Assembly: GCA_033182465.1 (NCBI GenBank)
Contig: CP137322.1
Span: 1,736,001 to 1,800,000, forward strand
Origin: Sanghuangporus weigelae
Lineage: Eukaryota > Basidiomycota > Agaricomycetes > Hymenochaetales > Hymenochaetaceae
Direction: 5' to 3'
DNA length: 64,000 bases
Positions 10,886 to 23,600 of this stretch are shown in pieces (positions within the stretch are counted from its first letter, which is position 1; each line of letters starts with the position of its first letter). The position numbers and the translations under genes were made by a program. A model generated the notes under the pieces. The model worked only from the letters and a program-made list of their open reading frames with translations. It did no database searches and was not told where the DNA came from.

Positions 10886-13800
10886 TCATTGAAAGTAAAT
10901 GTGCTGCACGTCTGACTGTGCGAACTGCAAATTGCAATGAGGGCATTTTCGTTGTCGGTGTGATATCCGGGCGTCGACACATTCCTTGCAAAAAGCTACA
11001 TGACAAGGTTCAATTAGAATGACCATCCACACTTAAAGTGTGCAAACGAAGAAAGCGTACTGTGCATGCATTTCAGGATGACCGTGCTCCGGAAGTGCCG
11101 CTGACAAGTTGAACACTTCAATATATTCTGAATGTTTTCTTCAGAGCCAGCATACCACCTCTCAAAATGGAGACAACATACCATCAGTTTTTCCGCCTCT
11201 CTTTGAAGTTCACTCTCTCTTTCCGAGGTTGGCGCAACCGATTTCTTTGCCCTTTGGACTGCCTTCTCGGCCTCTTTCTTAGCCTTGTGAAGTTCATCCT
11301 TCAGCTTGACTGTTGTTTGATTAGCCTCAGAGTACTCTGCATCGCGCTTCTGCATCTCTTCACGGAACTGTATTCATAAGCGGCAGCAATGAGAACGTAT
11401 GTTTGCGAAGTCAAGCTCATCCTTACCAAGGTATTCCTACGAGCCTCTTCTTCGACCTTCCTTGCATATACGTCCTTCGTTTCGTCTGAACGCTCCAACT
11501 CCTTGCTAATCTCGCTCAGTTCACCCCTAATATTGCTGAGCTCTGACGAAAGTGAATCCTAAGCAAACTGCGTCAGCGCGAGAGTGAATCTAAGCTTTCA
11601 AGCCACTTACATTTATAGCGAGTAAATCTATCTCCTTCTTTTCCTGGGCCTCAATCTGTTTCGTCAAAAACTCAGCGTGTCTAGATGTCTGCTTGCGTTC
11701 AATTTCCTTCGCCTCGAGTTCAGCCATGGCTTTGAAGTATTTGTTGTCCGATTTTTGTTTCTACCGGGCGATCAACTTGATTACCGAGACAGAAAGGTAT
11801 ACCAACTTACAGCCAAAGAAAGCCTCTCTTTTTCCTCTTCCCACTTCTCTAACGAGATGACCTGCGCATGTGCTTGCTTATCCGCATTCTCCCACGCCTT
11901 TGAAAGTCTATCCATTTCTGAGAAAAGCTCATTCATCTCCTAAAGGCCCGCATCTAATTTAGTAAGCGACTTCCACAGGAAAATGCGGACCACGAACCTG
12001 AGCAGACTGCTCTTCCTTTAGTCCTAATACACGTAATTCTTCATCCTTTACCCTTAGTTTCTCTGCCAGAGCGTTCGTATCGTTTTGCTTAAAAAAGCTG
12101 AGTTCCCGAGTGACAGCTTCCAGCTTCGACTGAAGGCTAGCAATATCAATTAAACGCCGTTCCTTATCTTTCAGAGTTGCGTGCAAGCTCCTAAGCTCGG
12201 CCTCGGAGACACTAAGAACCAATCATTAGAGAAAGAATAACCTTTTCAGTCTCTGCGCGTACTTCAGTCTTTTTCTCACATGTTCTACGTAGTCCTTGCC
12301 GACGTTTGCATCATTCTGAAGGAACGTGAGAAGATCTTCGTCTCCAGCGGCGGCTGCCAGGCGAGATTTCAATCTTCTGATCTCGGATAACAGAAGCTCG
12401 ATACGCTCCTTCAAAAGATGATAATTATCCAAATTCACGATATAAATATCCGAGTACGTACTCCTCGAGATTCGGCTAGCTCCTTGTATTTTGCAAAGGA
12501 TGCTCGGCGACTATCATAGTTGGCTTTCGTTTCCTTGTGCTGCGCCTCGAGCTGGTCCCTTTGTTGGCGAATACGGACCAGATCTTCGTCGCGCTTCTTC
12601 AGAAGAAGTTTCAATTCCTCAATCTGCCTTGTTTCGTTCGTCTTGCAAAGCTGTCAGAACATCCTCTCCTTTTTAGAAGTATTGGGGTATACCTCTAATT
12701 GCTCCCTCCATGTCGCTTGAATACTTTGAAGCCTTTTAATCTCTTCTCGAGCTTTCGATGTCTCGAGCTGTTCTGACTTGAGCATGAGAGTTGTTCTGGA
12801 CGCTTTGTTAAGAAGCTCTATATACGTAGGCGTCTTCGCAACGACGTCTTCGCCAAGTAGGCGCAGCTTCATTCATGATTATTCATTAGCCTATTGAACC
12901 ACCACAGCGAATAAAGTTACCTTTGTATGCGCATCAATGTTCTGATCACGCAATTTAACCACTTCGTCGGCAGCTCTTTTTATCTCCAGGTCTCGACGCG
13001 CAAGGCGTGTCTCCCATTCCTTATTATCATCGCTTTGAGATTCGCTCACGCTAGGTGAATGTTCCACCTATACAAGTCCATTAAGGAGATATATCAATTA
13101 GATGAGTGGCGTGTTCGCACCAATATACCAGCTCAATCCACTCACTACTGGCGACGTATTCTCCTTTTTCACCTCTACTCCTGCTTCCGGTTTAACCTCT
13201 CCGTTGACTTTAACCAAGACATTCGATTCTTGTCGTTGTGTCGTTGTGGGATTGAGAACTTGACTATTTAAGCGGTCAAGCTTCGCCTCTGCTATTCGGA
13301 GCTCTTCTAAGTAATGATCACGATCTCTTTGAGCAACTTCTAACAAAGCGTGTGTCTCCTCAGCTTCCGCCGTCAAGAAGGCATTCTATTATGCACGTAT
13401 TTGGAAAAATGTCTGACCCAGGATATCAAGATTGCTCACTGATTGCTGGAGATCCTGATAATCTGAGAATAACTCCTCATACTTCGGTCGATCGACTTTC
13501 CCTGCGAATTTGATGAACGCATTAATCGCCCTCTCGGCTGCTCTGAATTTCGATTCCGAGGACTTCCTTGTCTTCTGGAAGTCATCTGAAGAGAAAATTC
13601 GGGATGGAAAGCTATTCTTCAAAGTTCCTAAAGCACACATCAGGTGGGCATGACCCAGGTAACTGCTCTGGCACTCACCGTCCGTTTCCGACATGAAAGC
13701 ATCCAGCTGTACCAGTCGTCGAATAGTTTCTATTGTCTGGTTGCAACATCAACCCTTCAGTATGACCTGGACGACGAGCTAGATAAGCTGAAGCCACAAA

Positions 13801-14238
13801 CATTCGTCCAGCAAGCCTCGGCTTCTATGCGTTCCAACTTCGCCAGTCTCAGCGAGTCCTCCAGCAGCCGAATGCGTTCATGCGCACGACCATATTCCCT
13901 CTGGTAATGTCGCATTCTTCGGAAAATTGCTGCTTTTCGGAATCGCTAAAGTAGAATAGACCACCGGTCAGGTCTTGTACCTTTGAACGGTACACTTCAA
14001 AGAAAGCATGATTCAAATGACTTACCTCAAGATCATCTTCTTTTTCTGGTTCGTCTGTAGTTGTTTCGTTATTTGGAACACTTTGTAATGGACTTCCTAT
14101 CGACCCGTTCGTAGCGACTGGTGAACCCATCCGTGAGTTTAACACGCGCTTCTTATTCATTGTCCACTCGTCTGATGATGCTCTTCGCTTCACCTTCATA
14201 TCGTCGTCCACAGCAGACTTTTCGTGCTGTGTTTCCAT
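10886..14238 (-). CDS. BRE1: Bre1-type E3 ubiquitin ligase for histone H2B (RING finger)
   Basis: Bre1/RNF20-40 monoubiquitinates histone H2B with Rad6 and couples to RNA polymerase II elongation. Sixteen exons (14238-14026, 13945-13802, 13736-13679, 13627-13418, 13363-13146, 13067-12921, 12866-12693, 12650-12462, 12408-12263, 12211-11998, 11939-11811, 11760-11611, 11558-11427, 11367-11182, 11127-11061, 10995-10886) give 828 residues. The N terminus is METQHEKSAVDDDMKVKRR. The Rad6-binding-type helix begins RFRKAAIFRRMRHYQREY. Long coiled coils include LKSRLAAAAGDEDLL and KQKSDNKYFKAMAELEAKE. A C3HC4 RING at about 774-815 reads LKCSTCQRHFRST, KCMHTFCKECVDARI and KCPHCNLQF, and the protein ends DVQHIYFQ. 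The RING is split by an intron after KCMH. The exon at 13146 could end a few bases earlier. Confidence 0.95.
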
Positions 14239-14524
14239 TATCAGACATACGAAGAAAGAATTGTCGATGATGGCAGGAAAAGATAGGTAACGACGGTGGT
14301 CGGTGAGCCTGAGTTACAAAGTGACCAAACAAATCGTGATCGCTTAGTCACGCTTACCATTTTGGACTATTTCATGGGATGGGCTTCGAGATCGTCTGCG
14401 CTTTCTGTGGCTGTACATCATTTCCACTCCACCAATAACGACGTGTCGAGTATGAAATGCCGGGACAGCGTATTACAATCTTGAAGATTACTGAACTAAT
14501 TATTCGGCACCCGAACCCAGGTTC

Positions 14525-15297
14525 CTAGAAAGGCGCGATTTTTACTCTCGGATATCCCTTCGACCCATCAAGCTCGACGATCTCACAATCCGCCGGTGAT
14601 CCATCACCTATCTGAGTTTCCACACAAGTGAAATCCATAGTCTGTGATACGAAATCATGCCCAATTATAAGGCTGATAATTGTAGAAGCAAAACTACTTA
14701 CCGTCTCAAGTGCAACCATTGGATGGTCTAAATCTACCCATGAGTAATAGACTTCTGTAGATCATTGAACAACCTACGCCATATTCCAGTTCCGTAGACG
14801 ACAGACTGCCCGGCTCCGGCCAGAAATGCCTTCAACGTTGACAAGTCTGGATTATCGTCCTCGCCGTTCCTCGCAACCACAACTAAATATGCGCGGCCGG
14901 GCTTTTCCAGGGCGTCGCTACCTTTCAGGGATTCACCACTTCCAACGCCCATAGAGACAAAAGCCTGGTTCGTGTAAGGATGTCGTTCTAGTAATTGAAC
15001 AGGCCACCCCGGCCCCGAACCTTCGAAGTCGCTCCGGAAATCGAAGTCGAGCGGTGAGCATCGATACACTGACAAACCCAGAGATGCAGCCGGACCAGAC
15101 GATGGGTACGAGGACACTATCGGCGCCAATTTATGGAACTTTAAAGCTGATCCTTGGTTCGCGGGAGTGACCTTTGTACCTCTCGGGGCGGCATCAGAAG
15201 ACGAGTACGCCTGCACAACGTGCCCGTAAGGTGCGAAAGCTTCGCCAGAGAGGAGTGTTGCATTCAATGTGATTGATTCCGGTTCTGAAATTACCAT
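14525..15297 (-). CDS. DAL3: Ureidoglycolate lyase (allantoin pathway)
   Basis: Splits ureidoglycolate into glyoxylate and urea, the last step of the allantoicase branch of purine catabolism. Exons 15297-14778, 14733-14702 and 14641-14525 join to 222 residues. The family pattern is clear: LLSGEAFAPYGHVVQAY near the N terminus, YTNQAFVSMG and RAYLVVVARNG in the cupin-like core, then YGTGIWHLDHPMVALE rebuilt across the first intron and DFTCVETQIGDGSPADCEIVE in the last exon. I chose the ATG at 15297 (MVISEPESITLN); an in-frame ATG at about 15339 would add 14 residues. The upstream allantoicase gene ends only 69 bp away on the same strand. Confidence 0.94.
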
Positions 15298-15366
15298 TTT
15301 GACTGCATTCAAGGTTTTTCGTGAATGTTGTAAACACATGTGCAAACTCAAACATTGAAATTTTGA

Positions 15367-16951
15367 CTAACACTCTTCTACACGCTTCTCTTCACTTTGC
15401 CCGCCTGTTGCTCGTCTACCAATAATCCTCAAGCGTTTTACGCCTCCGTCCGGATAAATAGTCACGCGAACATGAGAGTATACTCTGTCCCGCACGTTTC
15501 TGAGATTGAAGTAATGCTGCGCATCCGGACCAAGTTTCGTTCGAGGTAAAATGGTGGTCCAAGCCGACTCGTCAACGTTTGGTATGATCTATGTCAATGC
15601 GATGTCCATGAAGGCCATAGAGCACCTAAAAGGTATTTCCCACTACTTACATCTGTCGTGTTCGACGCATGCAGCTCACAACTCTCCGGGAAGTTGCCTT
15701 TGAAGTGTGCGGTGTCTATAACGGCCCTTTCTAAGAGTCCTGGGACACCCCTAGAAGGAGAGATATCAGAAAAAGACAAGCCATTCAGAGGATGAGACTT
15801 ACAGCTTGATAATGACCCAGTCCCTGTGTCCTTTTGAACGGCTTCGTTTCGTTTCCCAACCGTCACCCATGTCTTTGCCTGCATTTGAATCATTGAGAAA
15901 CTGTTTCAGTTCCCGAATCGAGGGAAATCACCTCTTCCTGGAAGTAAGAGATTTGAGCCGACACCGAAATGTTGGTCCGAAACGAATACCGCTCGTCCTC
16001 CTGAAAACACATGAGCTAGATCTATGCTCTCACCGGTGTCCTCGGGAAAGACTGCCTGGACAAGTCCATAAGCACGAAACCTTGCCTATATTTTCCAGAA
16101 GTCAGCTAAAGAATAGTCGCCAATATACTCCTCGCACGTACGATTCCACCATCTGGATACATGTTCAGCTTTACATAGTTGTACGGATTCGAGCTTCTGG
16201 CGATCTTGAACAAATGACGCGAGTCCGGACCCAAAGGGACCTTGGGAAGGATTTCTGTCCACTGCATGGCAAAATTGGTATCCAGCATAAGTAAGTTCAG
16301 TCAATATGAAACGTACTCTTGAATCATCAGCAGTAGGCACGTTCTCGCTAACATCTAGCAAGGCTTGAACGGATGCTTCGGGTGCTTCGTTACCTAGGCG
16401 TTTCTTAATTTTCAAGTATACAGGTTTGATTAAAGGACATGCTTACCATTGAAATGAGCCGTGTCGATATCGAATCCTGAGATGAGACCAGCAGCACCAA
16501 ACTTGATAATGCACCTACAGATCAGGACTCAGCATTCATTGCAACCAGCATTGAAGGCCTCGTGCCTCAAGGCGAGGGTTGGCATTTGAAAACAGTTACT
16601 CACCAGTCGTATTCGGGATTATGACGTCTTGTTTCCCACCCACTGTACAGCGCCCCGTTAGGGCCGAATTGTCCCTTTAGGCTTGGTGCTGGCTGTAGTA
16701 TCGCATCAAGAAATGTTCTGAATGAAACACGTCATATGAACTCACCTCTAGTTTGAGAAGGTTCTCAGCTGCAGCAAAGAATTCATCAGACACCGAGATG
16801 ACTTGCCCTCCAAGAGCAACACTGGATATCTCTGTCATCAAAAGATAAATGTGATGTAAAGGTGTGTTCTAAATTGAGCAGGTAAATACTCACCTGTCTC
16901 TGTGCCGAACGCGGATGCGAAGGCATCGAGTGGCACTTTCTGGCACGACAT
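15367..16951 (-). CDS. DAL2: Allantoicase (allantoate amidinohydrolase)
   Basis: Hydrolyses allantoate to ureidoglycolate and urea, supplying the substrate of the neighbouring lyase. Eleven short exons (16951-16894, 16831-16746, 16692-16604, 16514-16447, 16393-16317, 16261-16142, 16085-16034, 16000-15932, 15878-15803, 15750-15651, 15588-15367) give 338 residues. The two allantoicase repeats are both visible. Repeat 1 has [34 protein letters not shown] and [15 protein letters not shown]; repeat 2 has [29 protein letters not shown] and [20 protein letters not shown]. The matching [16 protein letters not shown] and [15 protein letters not shown] close each half. The start is [16 protein letters not shown] cluster of GATA-factor sites lies 78-95 bp upstream of the start. 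Confidence 0.96.
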
Positions 16952-17725
16952 ACTTTCCTCGTTTTCCAAGCTCCTCGAGAATGAAGAGAAACTGATGAGA
17001 CAGAGGCCGCTAAGAGCCGTCGATACGGTGATAGATAGAAAGATAAGGATCGGGTACCCGCCTTCATCGTGTGCAAGAAATTTTGAACGGTGTCGTAATT
17101 ATTTCGTCGCAGCACTTTACCCCGGCCTGCATTGGTCTAATCAAATCATGCGTTTCTCAACGTCGCTTTCGAGATCTTTTACTTACTTGATACCAAGCTA
17201 AAGATTACTCATGTCATGTATGTTTTGTTTTTGTTTTGTTTTTGAGAATGGGAAACGATTACGTAACAGCCCAAACAGGTCCGTCTGACGTGGACACGGA
17301 CAACTTGAAGTCAACTCACTCAACTGTTTGTTCATCTATTTTGTTCATTACACGCTGATTCATGAATGAACCACCTCTCCAGGCATTGCTTCATGTATCG
17401 ACCTTATGAGACAAGTCGGTTCTCAATAAATGTCTAAAACAGAGCGTTTCGACTGGTTGTTAATATATAGCAATGCCTCCTACTGGTCGAAAATCACATG
17501 TCAATCGGATCATCTTATGGTATGGAATCCTGTGTCCCCTCATTTGTTCCATATAGCGCTGGCCTGCCAGTATCTCCTCCTGTCTTTCTTCATCTCTTAC
17601 AGCGTAATGCGCTAAACCTCGCCCGCTTTCGACGCTCAAGCTGCTGTATTCCTAGCTTTTTTTTGCTGTGCTCTGTTTCTCCCATTTCGGACGAGTATAC
17701 CTGAACGAGAGCCTTGACGTTAAAC
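16952..17725. other. Divergent intergenic region, allantoicase / lipase-like hydrolase
   Basis: It carries the GATA cluster and a run of GTTTT repeats at about 17220-17245. I see no coding exon that fits a known family here. Confidence 0.5.
17029..17046. promoter_or_regulatory. Cluster of three WGATAR sites upstream of allantoicase
   Basis: Within 18 bp the plus strand holds TGATAG (17029-17034), AGATAG (17033-17038) and AGATAA (17041-17046), with another GATA core at 17022-17025. WGATAR is the established site of fungal nitrogen-regulatory GATA factors (AreA/Nit2/Gln3 type), which activate allantoin-pathway genes under nitrogen limitation. The sites lie 78-95 bp upstream of the allantoicase ATG at 16951, a typical promoter distance. 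Confidence 0.6.
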
Positions 17726-20617
17726 ATGTTGGACAATATAGTTGGACGACCAAGTTTGTCGTGGCGACGTAAAGAGGTAAGTAAATGAAGGGCTGTTCGT
17801 ATGTCTACTCTGTGACTGACGGTCTTTGCAAATTGTCTTAGTCGTACGCCGTCCTTCTTTTCTCTCTGTATTGTCTCTTCGCTTCAAGCAAGCGAGGCCC
17901 CCGTTTCTTATGGATAAGGCCGTTTAATAGGACCCTTAGTGCGCAGTTCTATTTGCTGCCTTCTCTCGAGATTGACTTACTGCGCATTTCATATTCGGCA
18001 ATCTAGAACGCTTCGCGCCCTGGCAAATAATTACAGCAACTCTTTCGGTTCTTTACGCTCTTCGAAATCTAGATAAGCTTTTTGGCCTTGATGGTCAGTT
18101 AGTCTTACTGCTTTGCTTCTTCGTTCCACCCTGACAAATAAGCATTTTCACGTCGCACGTAGTTACGGACCTGTCAAACAGTCAAATTGTGAGTGTGTCA
18201 TTTTCGGTTTAGAGATGTTCTTCTGAGCAATTTGATGATTAGTATTCGACGGAGTATAATTTCGCGACATGGATAGTAATGGCGCTGGACGCAGGTTTCG
18301 CCTCGGCTTTCTCCATTCGTCCGAAATGGCTTCGCGATATATGCTCGATAGTGTTTTCCCTGTACTACGTGTTTCACGGTGATAAAGCGGAGAGTAAGGT
18401 TGGTGTCATCTTTTTTGGATTTGCATCCTACATTATGCCACGGATCTGAATAATTTCAATCGTAGCTTCTTAGGCTGCGAGAGCTATCTACGTTGGAGTT
18501 TCTCCGTGGTACATGGAATAAAACCCACAATATTTACCTAAGGGCGATCTCTGCCCCTTTTAGACAAGCGGTTCAGATTCGTCGCCAGCTTTGTCTGAAA
18601 CGGCCTAAAGCCTTGGAGTATGATCGCCCGATAACAGCCTGGCTCTTTTTCGCTGGCTCAGAAGCTGAGCTGAGCCAAGCGACGGAGCTCATCCTGGACT
18701 TCCCTGGTGGTGGTTTTGTGGCCATGGATCCTACGGATCATGAAGATCGCCTAAGAGCTTGGACGAGGAATACCGGCAGGCCGGTGTTGAGTGTGGATTA
18801 TGGAAAAGCTCCGGAGTGTTAGTACCATTCTTTACTCACAGTCTACCCTACATAAAACTGACATACCATAATAGTCCCTTATCCATTTGCCATTGAGGAA
18901 GGCTTTGATCTATATTGTACCCTCTCAGAGACTTCAGGACGTGTCATTGGCATGTCCGGAACGAAATTTAACGTGATCTTATCTGGAGACTCTGCGTAAG
19001 TGTAATTTTGATTCGACTGCAAATCAACGACTTCCTGACCAGATTGGATAATTCAGCGGGGGAAACATAGCTGTAAATGTCATGTTCAAGATTCTCGAGG
19101 CAGCTTCGCCCGATTCGCCTTTCCACACTTTATCACTTCCACGGCCAATTGGCATTGCTCTTTCATATGCGGCTCTCAATTTCTCTTTCGGCTCTTGGGC
19201 GTGGCCATCGCGCCCTACGCCAGCTCCATCATCTGTTGCTCTCGATGAATCTGGCAAGCTGAAGAACATCAAGAGCTCCGGTGCTTTGCTTTCTACCTCG
19301 ACCATACTTCCTCCGTCTGCGAAAGTTGTCATTGGTTCGCTTCAAGGAGAGAAGAGGCAGCAAGGTGTAGGACTCGAGACTATTCCAGAGCTTCCATATG
19401 CACAGGAGTTGAGTCCGAGTAAAACCGTTGTGCATCAGCAGGCGCACACAAGTCTTTTTGAGCAGCGACAAGCAGTGATCAGTGCGCTTGGGCCAGAGGC
19501 GTTCCAGTCTCCGTTAGAAAGAGCTGAGGTCTCGAAATTGGCCCGAACACGCCTTACGATGTCAAGCAAGGCTGGTTACATGCATGATCGGATCATCACA
19601 CCAAGCATGGTGAGTAATTCTGTTTTTCTGTTACCATTTTTCTTCATCTTCTCTATGTTGTTGCGCTGTCCGAGTGGGGATGTATTTCCGAGTGGAAACC
19701 ATCACTCAATGAACAGTTGTTTTTTCAAAGCCCGATGTTCTCGCAGCAGTTGGAAATTCTCGACGAAAGGGATTTCCCATGTGATGTATTCTGGCTCCGT
19801 ACCGCCGCTGATGCAGGGTTCGATCAGTCATCATTCGGGGGTCTTGGTTTATTTGCATTGCAAGGCAACGTGGACTTTCCTATGCCTCATTGCTTAGATG
19901 CATTGCTCCGTTTGTTATGTGTATCTCGTCGACCAAGCTACCCGGGCTTGCCGAGGAGCTTTTCTTAATCTCATTTGATCTTCCATGCAACGATCACTGA
20001 CGATTGCTTTGTTTTGCTTTTCACTACACTTTTCTCCCACTGTTCCATCCCCACTACGAACATGCACATTCGCTCAAATCAATATACAATTCTATTCATC
20101 CACCAATCTGATCGTCTTGATTACTTCTCTTCTTGATCACCTCGTTCTCCCGGGGATATTACACCTTGCCATGGAGTAGATGTGGGCGATGTGCCTTCTA
20201 TATCTTGGGAAACACCCACCGCCGGGCGTCGAACGTGACTACCGTCTTTCTCCCCTGTTAGCGCCCTCAAGTCTACTTGCGGAATTGCCGCCGATACTCC
20301 TCCAATGCGGTGCACGCGATCCACTGATCGACGATACAGTGCTGTTCGGCGGCCGCGTACGAGCTGCAAAGCGCGAGCATGCCCGCTTGCAGCGTGCAAA
20401 CAGTCAAACCTCGGACCTGCCAACGCCTCCTTGCGATGGCATGCATCCTGGGGACCTCCCAGAGGACGACGTGACAGTGCAGATATTCCCTGGCTGGAGT
20501 CATGGATACCTCCAAATGGGCGTTCTTTTGCCCAAGGCGAAGGTGGCTATTGACGATATCGCGATCTGGATTAATTCAACGTTTGAGCGGGCTCAGGAAA
20601 CTGCAGTGAAAGTGTGA
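17726..20617 (+). CDS. Membrane-anchored alpha/beta hydrolase, hormone-sensitive-lipase family
   Basis: Serine hydrolase of the HSL/arylacetamide deacetylase type, probably an esterase on a membrane. Exons 17726-17776, 17842-17938, 18007-18093, 18164-18189, 18243-18398, 18466-18817, 18875-18995, 19057-19609 and 20180-20617 give 626 residues. N-terminal hydrophobic segments (SYAVLLFSLYCLF, RFAPWQIITATLSVLYAL) suggest membrane anchoring. The catalytic part shows the oxyanion motif DFPGGGF (about 218; the usual HGGG His is Pro here), DYGKAPE, the nucleophile elbow GDSAGGN (about 294-298), the acid in GARDPLIDD (about 530) and the His in WSHGY (about 588). The last intron (19610-20179) is 570 nt, ten times the local norm, but protein flow across it (ITPSM then MWAMCLLYLG) is convincing. 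Early small exons are less certain than the core. Confidence 0.88.
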
Positions 20618-23600
20618 TTTTCATTATCTGTGCAGATAGCGATAGCAATTTGTATGTAGTCGTAATGTAAACATGCCTTTTGGGACTGAATGTACACCGT
20701 ATCTAACACTGATTCTTCGCCTATATAGTTTATTAACATCGCTGTTAGTATCTCCATTATTGCAGAGCTTGTGATGGACAAAAAATGCCACTTTGATCAA
20801 CACCAAGATGAAATTATCACGTATGCTGGCCAAAGTTACTAGACGGCGGAGACGAGTCAGGATTTGCGAGGCTCGGATATTATCACGACTGGGCGCCTCG
20901 ACAAGGTCGCGGAAGATTCTACCGCATTTCTTTCTTTCTTCCTTTGCTCTTGTTGGGAACGTGCGTGCAGGATATACCTTCAAGCGAGCGATCACTATCA
21001 AACTTTTCACACTCAAAAATGATCGTCATCAAATCAATTTCTCGCTCGGGTCTCGTCCTCCGTCGGCTCGTGGCATCATATTCAGGAAGGGCATCACAAA
21101 GGATCATAAAGCAGCATCATTAAGACGCATAGGCACAAAACAGTGATAGTCCGATCTAACACAGCACTTTGACCGAAAAGCACAACCGATTTGCTTACTC
21201 GAATCAAGAAATCGCGATGAATTAGCCGGAAGTGCAGGGGAGAGCACAGCAACGGAGGGTACGCACGAGGTCGCGCGCCGATCCGATCAACCGTTTCAAC
21301 GAATCTCCGTGATGTCAGATTGGAAGGCAACTCCGACTGAAGCCACTAGTACCTCATTGGCCCTTCCCGTCAATTCGTCCCTGATCGCATCTCGACTGCC
21401 TTTAGTCCACGTAAGAACGGAACACAAGTGTTGCCGGTTTGGGGGAGGGATTCGGACACTCTTAGTTGCCGTTATGAAGGCTAGCGCGCGCGCTCCGTAA
21501 GATGATCGTGGGACAAGAGGCGGGGAAATTGACATTTGGCACGCGAGGATTGACAGTGGCGTTTGAGTTTCTTCACAGTTCGTTTCCGTGATTCTGCTAA
21601 CAACGTGGCAGACAACTGAAGGGAGAACAAAGCAGCAAATCCTCAAAGTTCTGTCTAAATATGCTTTTAGCGAAGGAAAGCGCCAGCTTGACGTCTGCTG
21701 CTATGATATGGTGAAGACTCATCTTTCCTTACGGTAATCAGATCTGTTGACATTGGCTCGACCAAATGCTAAAAGGCGGTCTTCTGCCGTAGGCTTTGAA
21801 GACATGTACAGACCGTATCAAACCTTTATTTCGATCACCGCTCATCCAGTGGCCACTACTAGTACTACCCGATCCATATCGCCCAGTAACACCGTGGAGA
21901 TCCAAAGACCTCGCTGGCCACCGAGGATCTAGAAAAGGGTTTCACCACAATCATGCGGAACGGAAAGGAGCCAGTCAGCCACTTACGGAATCTTCATCCC
22001 AATCAACTTGTAAATATGAGTTGTTACTGGCGTCCTCGTAGATCAACTTAAGTATCGCTTTCATTTCACTCTGCTACGGCTTTAATAAGAAGGTCCAAGT
22101 CTGCCGTTATCCAGACTGCGCAATGCATCAAGCATCAAGATATCAATGACTAGGCCTTTGACCTCATGACGACGCGATTACGGTCCCAGCGACCATGTCG
22201 CTAGCACGCATAGCGCAACACATACGACACCATCATCAAATTGGTTCAGCAATCTGAGCAGTTGACCTTCCATACCTACCCATGGAATGAAACGTAGCTG
22301 GGCGAGACGGCATGTACCGTACCCAGATGACGAAATCTAAAGTTCGTACGTACAATAAATTTGCATTTTTATCATTCGGGGACAGAGACAGAGATCCAGA
22401 CCACCTCTCCATCTTCCGTCCAGCCCGCCGCCTCCGTTTGCGTCCGTGTCACCTAGAATGATACTAAAACCGTCTCTCGCACGCCGCGGAGCGTCGCCTC
22501 TGGAAAAATGTGTCTGCCGAAGGAAAGTCGGGCTCAATTTCTGGCACCTTGCCTATGGTCAAAGATGTTTGCGTTTGAATGTATCCCAGAAGGAGCTAAC
22601 GAGCTAGCTTGCCGCACAATCTCCAAAGACAACAAATATTTTTTCCAGGTTAGCGCGTCAGGTAAGACGCCCAGAATTCATTGTTGGTAGCGGTCACTCC
22701 GATCTTTCGAGCAGCTAAAACAATTCATCCTTGTATTTTTCTCGCTCCTGTACACTGGTAACGAGGACATGGAGCAAAAAACGAATAAGCTAAGGGTGAT
22801 GCCAATGATGCCAATGATTTGATTTGAAATTAATCCGCAACGCAACGTAAAGCAAGGGCCCATCCAGGTTGGGTAAGTACTAAGCGAGGTGTTGACGCCG
22901 GTCCGTGAAACTTACAAGACATTTATGGCGCTTGGTATTCTCGCTTCATTGATATTCGTTTTTCCTCGTTCTTTCGCTAGTAACTGTTCGGCCGGATGCA
23001 AATTTAGTTTTTCAAGAGCAATAAGGAGTTAGGAGAACGGGCAATTCAAGCCGAGCTTGGGAGTACTAGCTTTGCAGGGTAGAGAATGTGGCGCTCCGTG
23101 AGCGCGAACCAGGTTGGTCTAATTTAAAGAAGGACAACGGAAGCAGCGTTTTCGCGGGTGCGGGGTGCGGGTGCGTCTGGTAGGCTTTCTCAGACACGGC
23201 AGTGCTACTACCGTGATTGAAGCCGGGTCCACAAGTTGTTGTGAACAACTTTATTTCGAAGGGAGAACGTGAAGGATTATGCTAACGATCGAACTCCGTA
23301 CAGCCCCTTGAGTCGATCCGGAAACAGGGCAGGACCTAGAGCCACTCGGCGAGCAAAAGGGGGCGAGCCATCCACTTTTGTATCCTCTGTTCCGGATCAG
23401 GATTAGGAAGTCCGAATAACGCGCCTCGAGGATAGTATAAGCTTCCACGCCTATGAGTCGAAATTCTTCAGTATGACTCGAATAATAGTCCGAGAAGGCC
23501 CAGGAAGTTGGAAAAGGGGTCAAAATGGGCGCCTATTTCATATACGAAGCAATCACACTTCTATCGATATTTATATCCCTTGATGGTGAGACGCATGAGG

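Noticed and set aside
12212-12241. A 30-nt intron in BRE1 before VSEAELRSL
   Set aside because: The donor GTACGC 21 nt upstream gives a 51-nt intron with correct phase and removes a non-family insertion.
19717-19968. 83-codon frame inside the long hydrolase intron as a separate gene
   Set aside because: It has no recognisable domain or splice-consistent extension. It is kept only as part of the long-intron finding.
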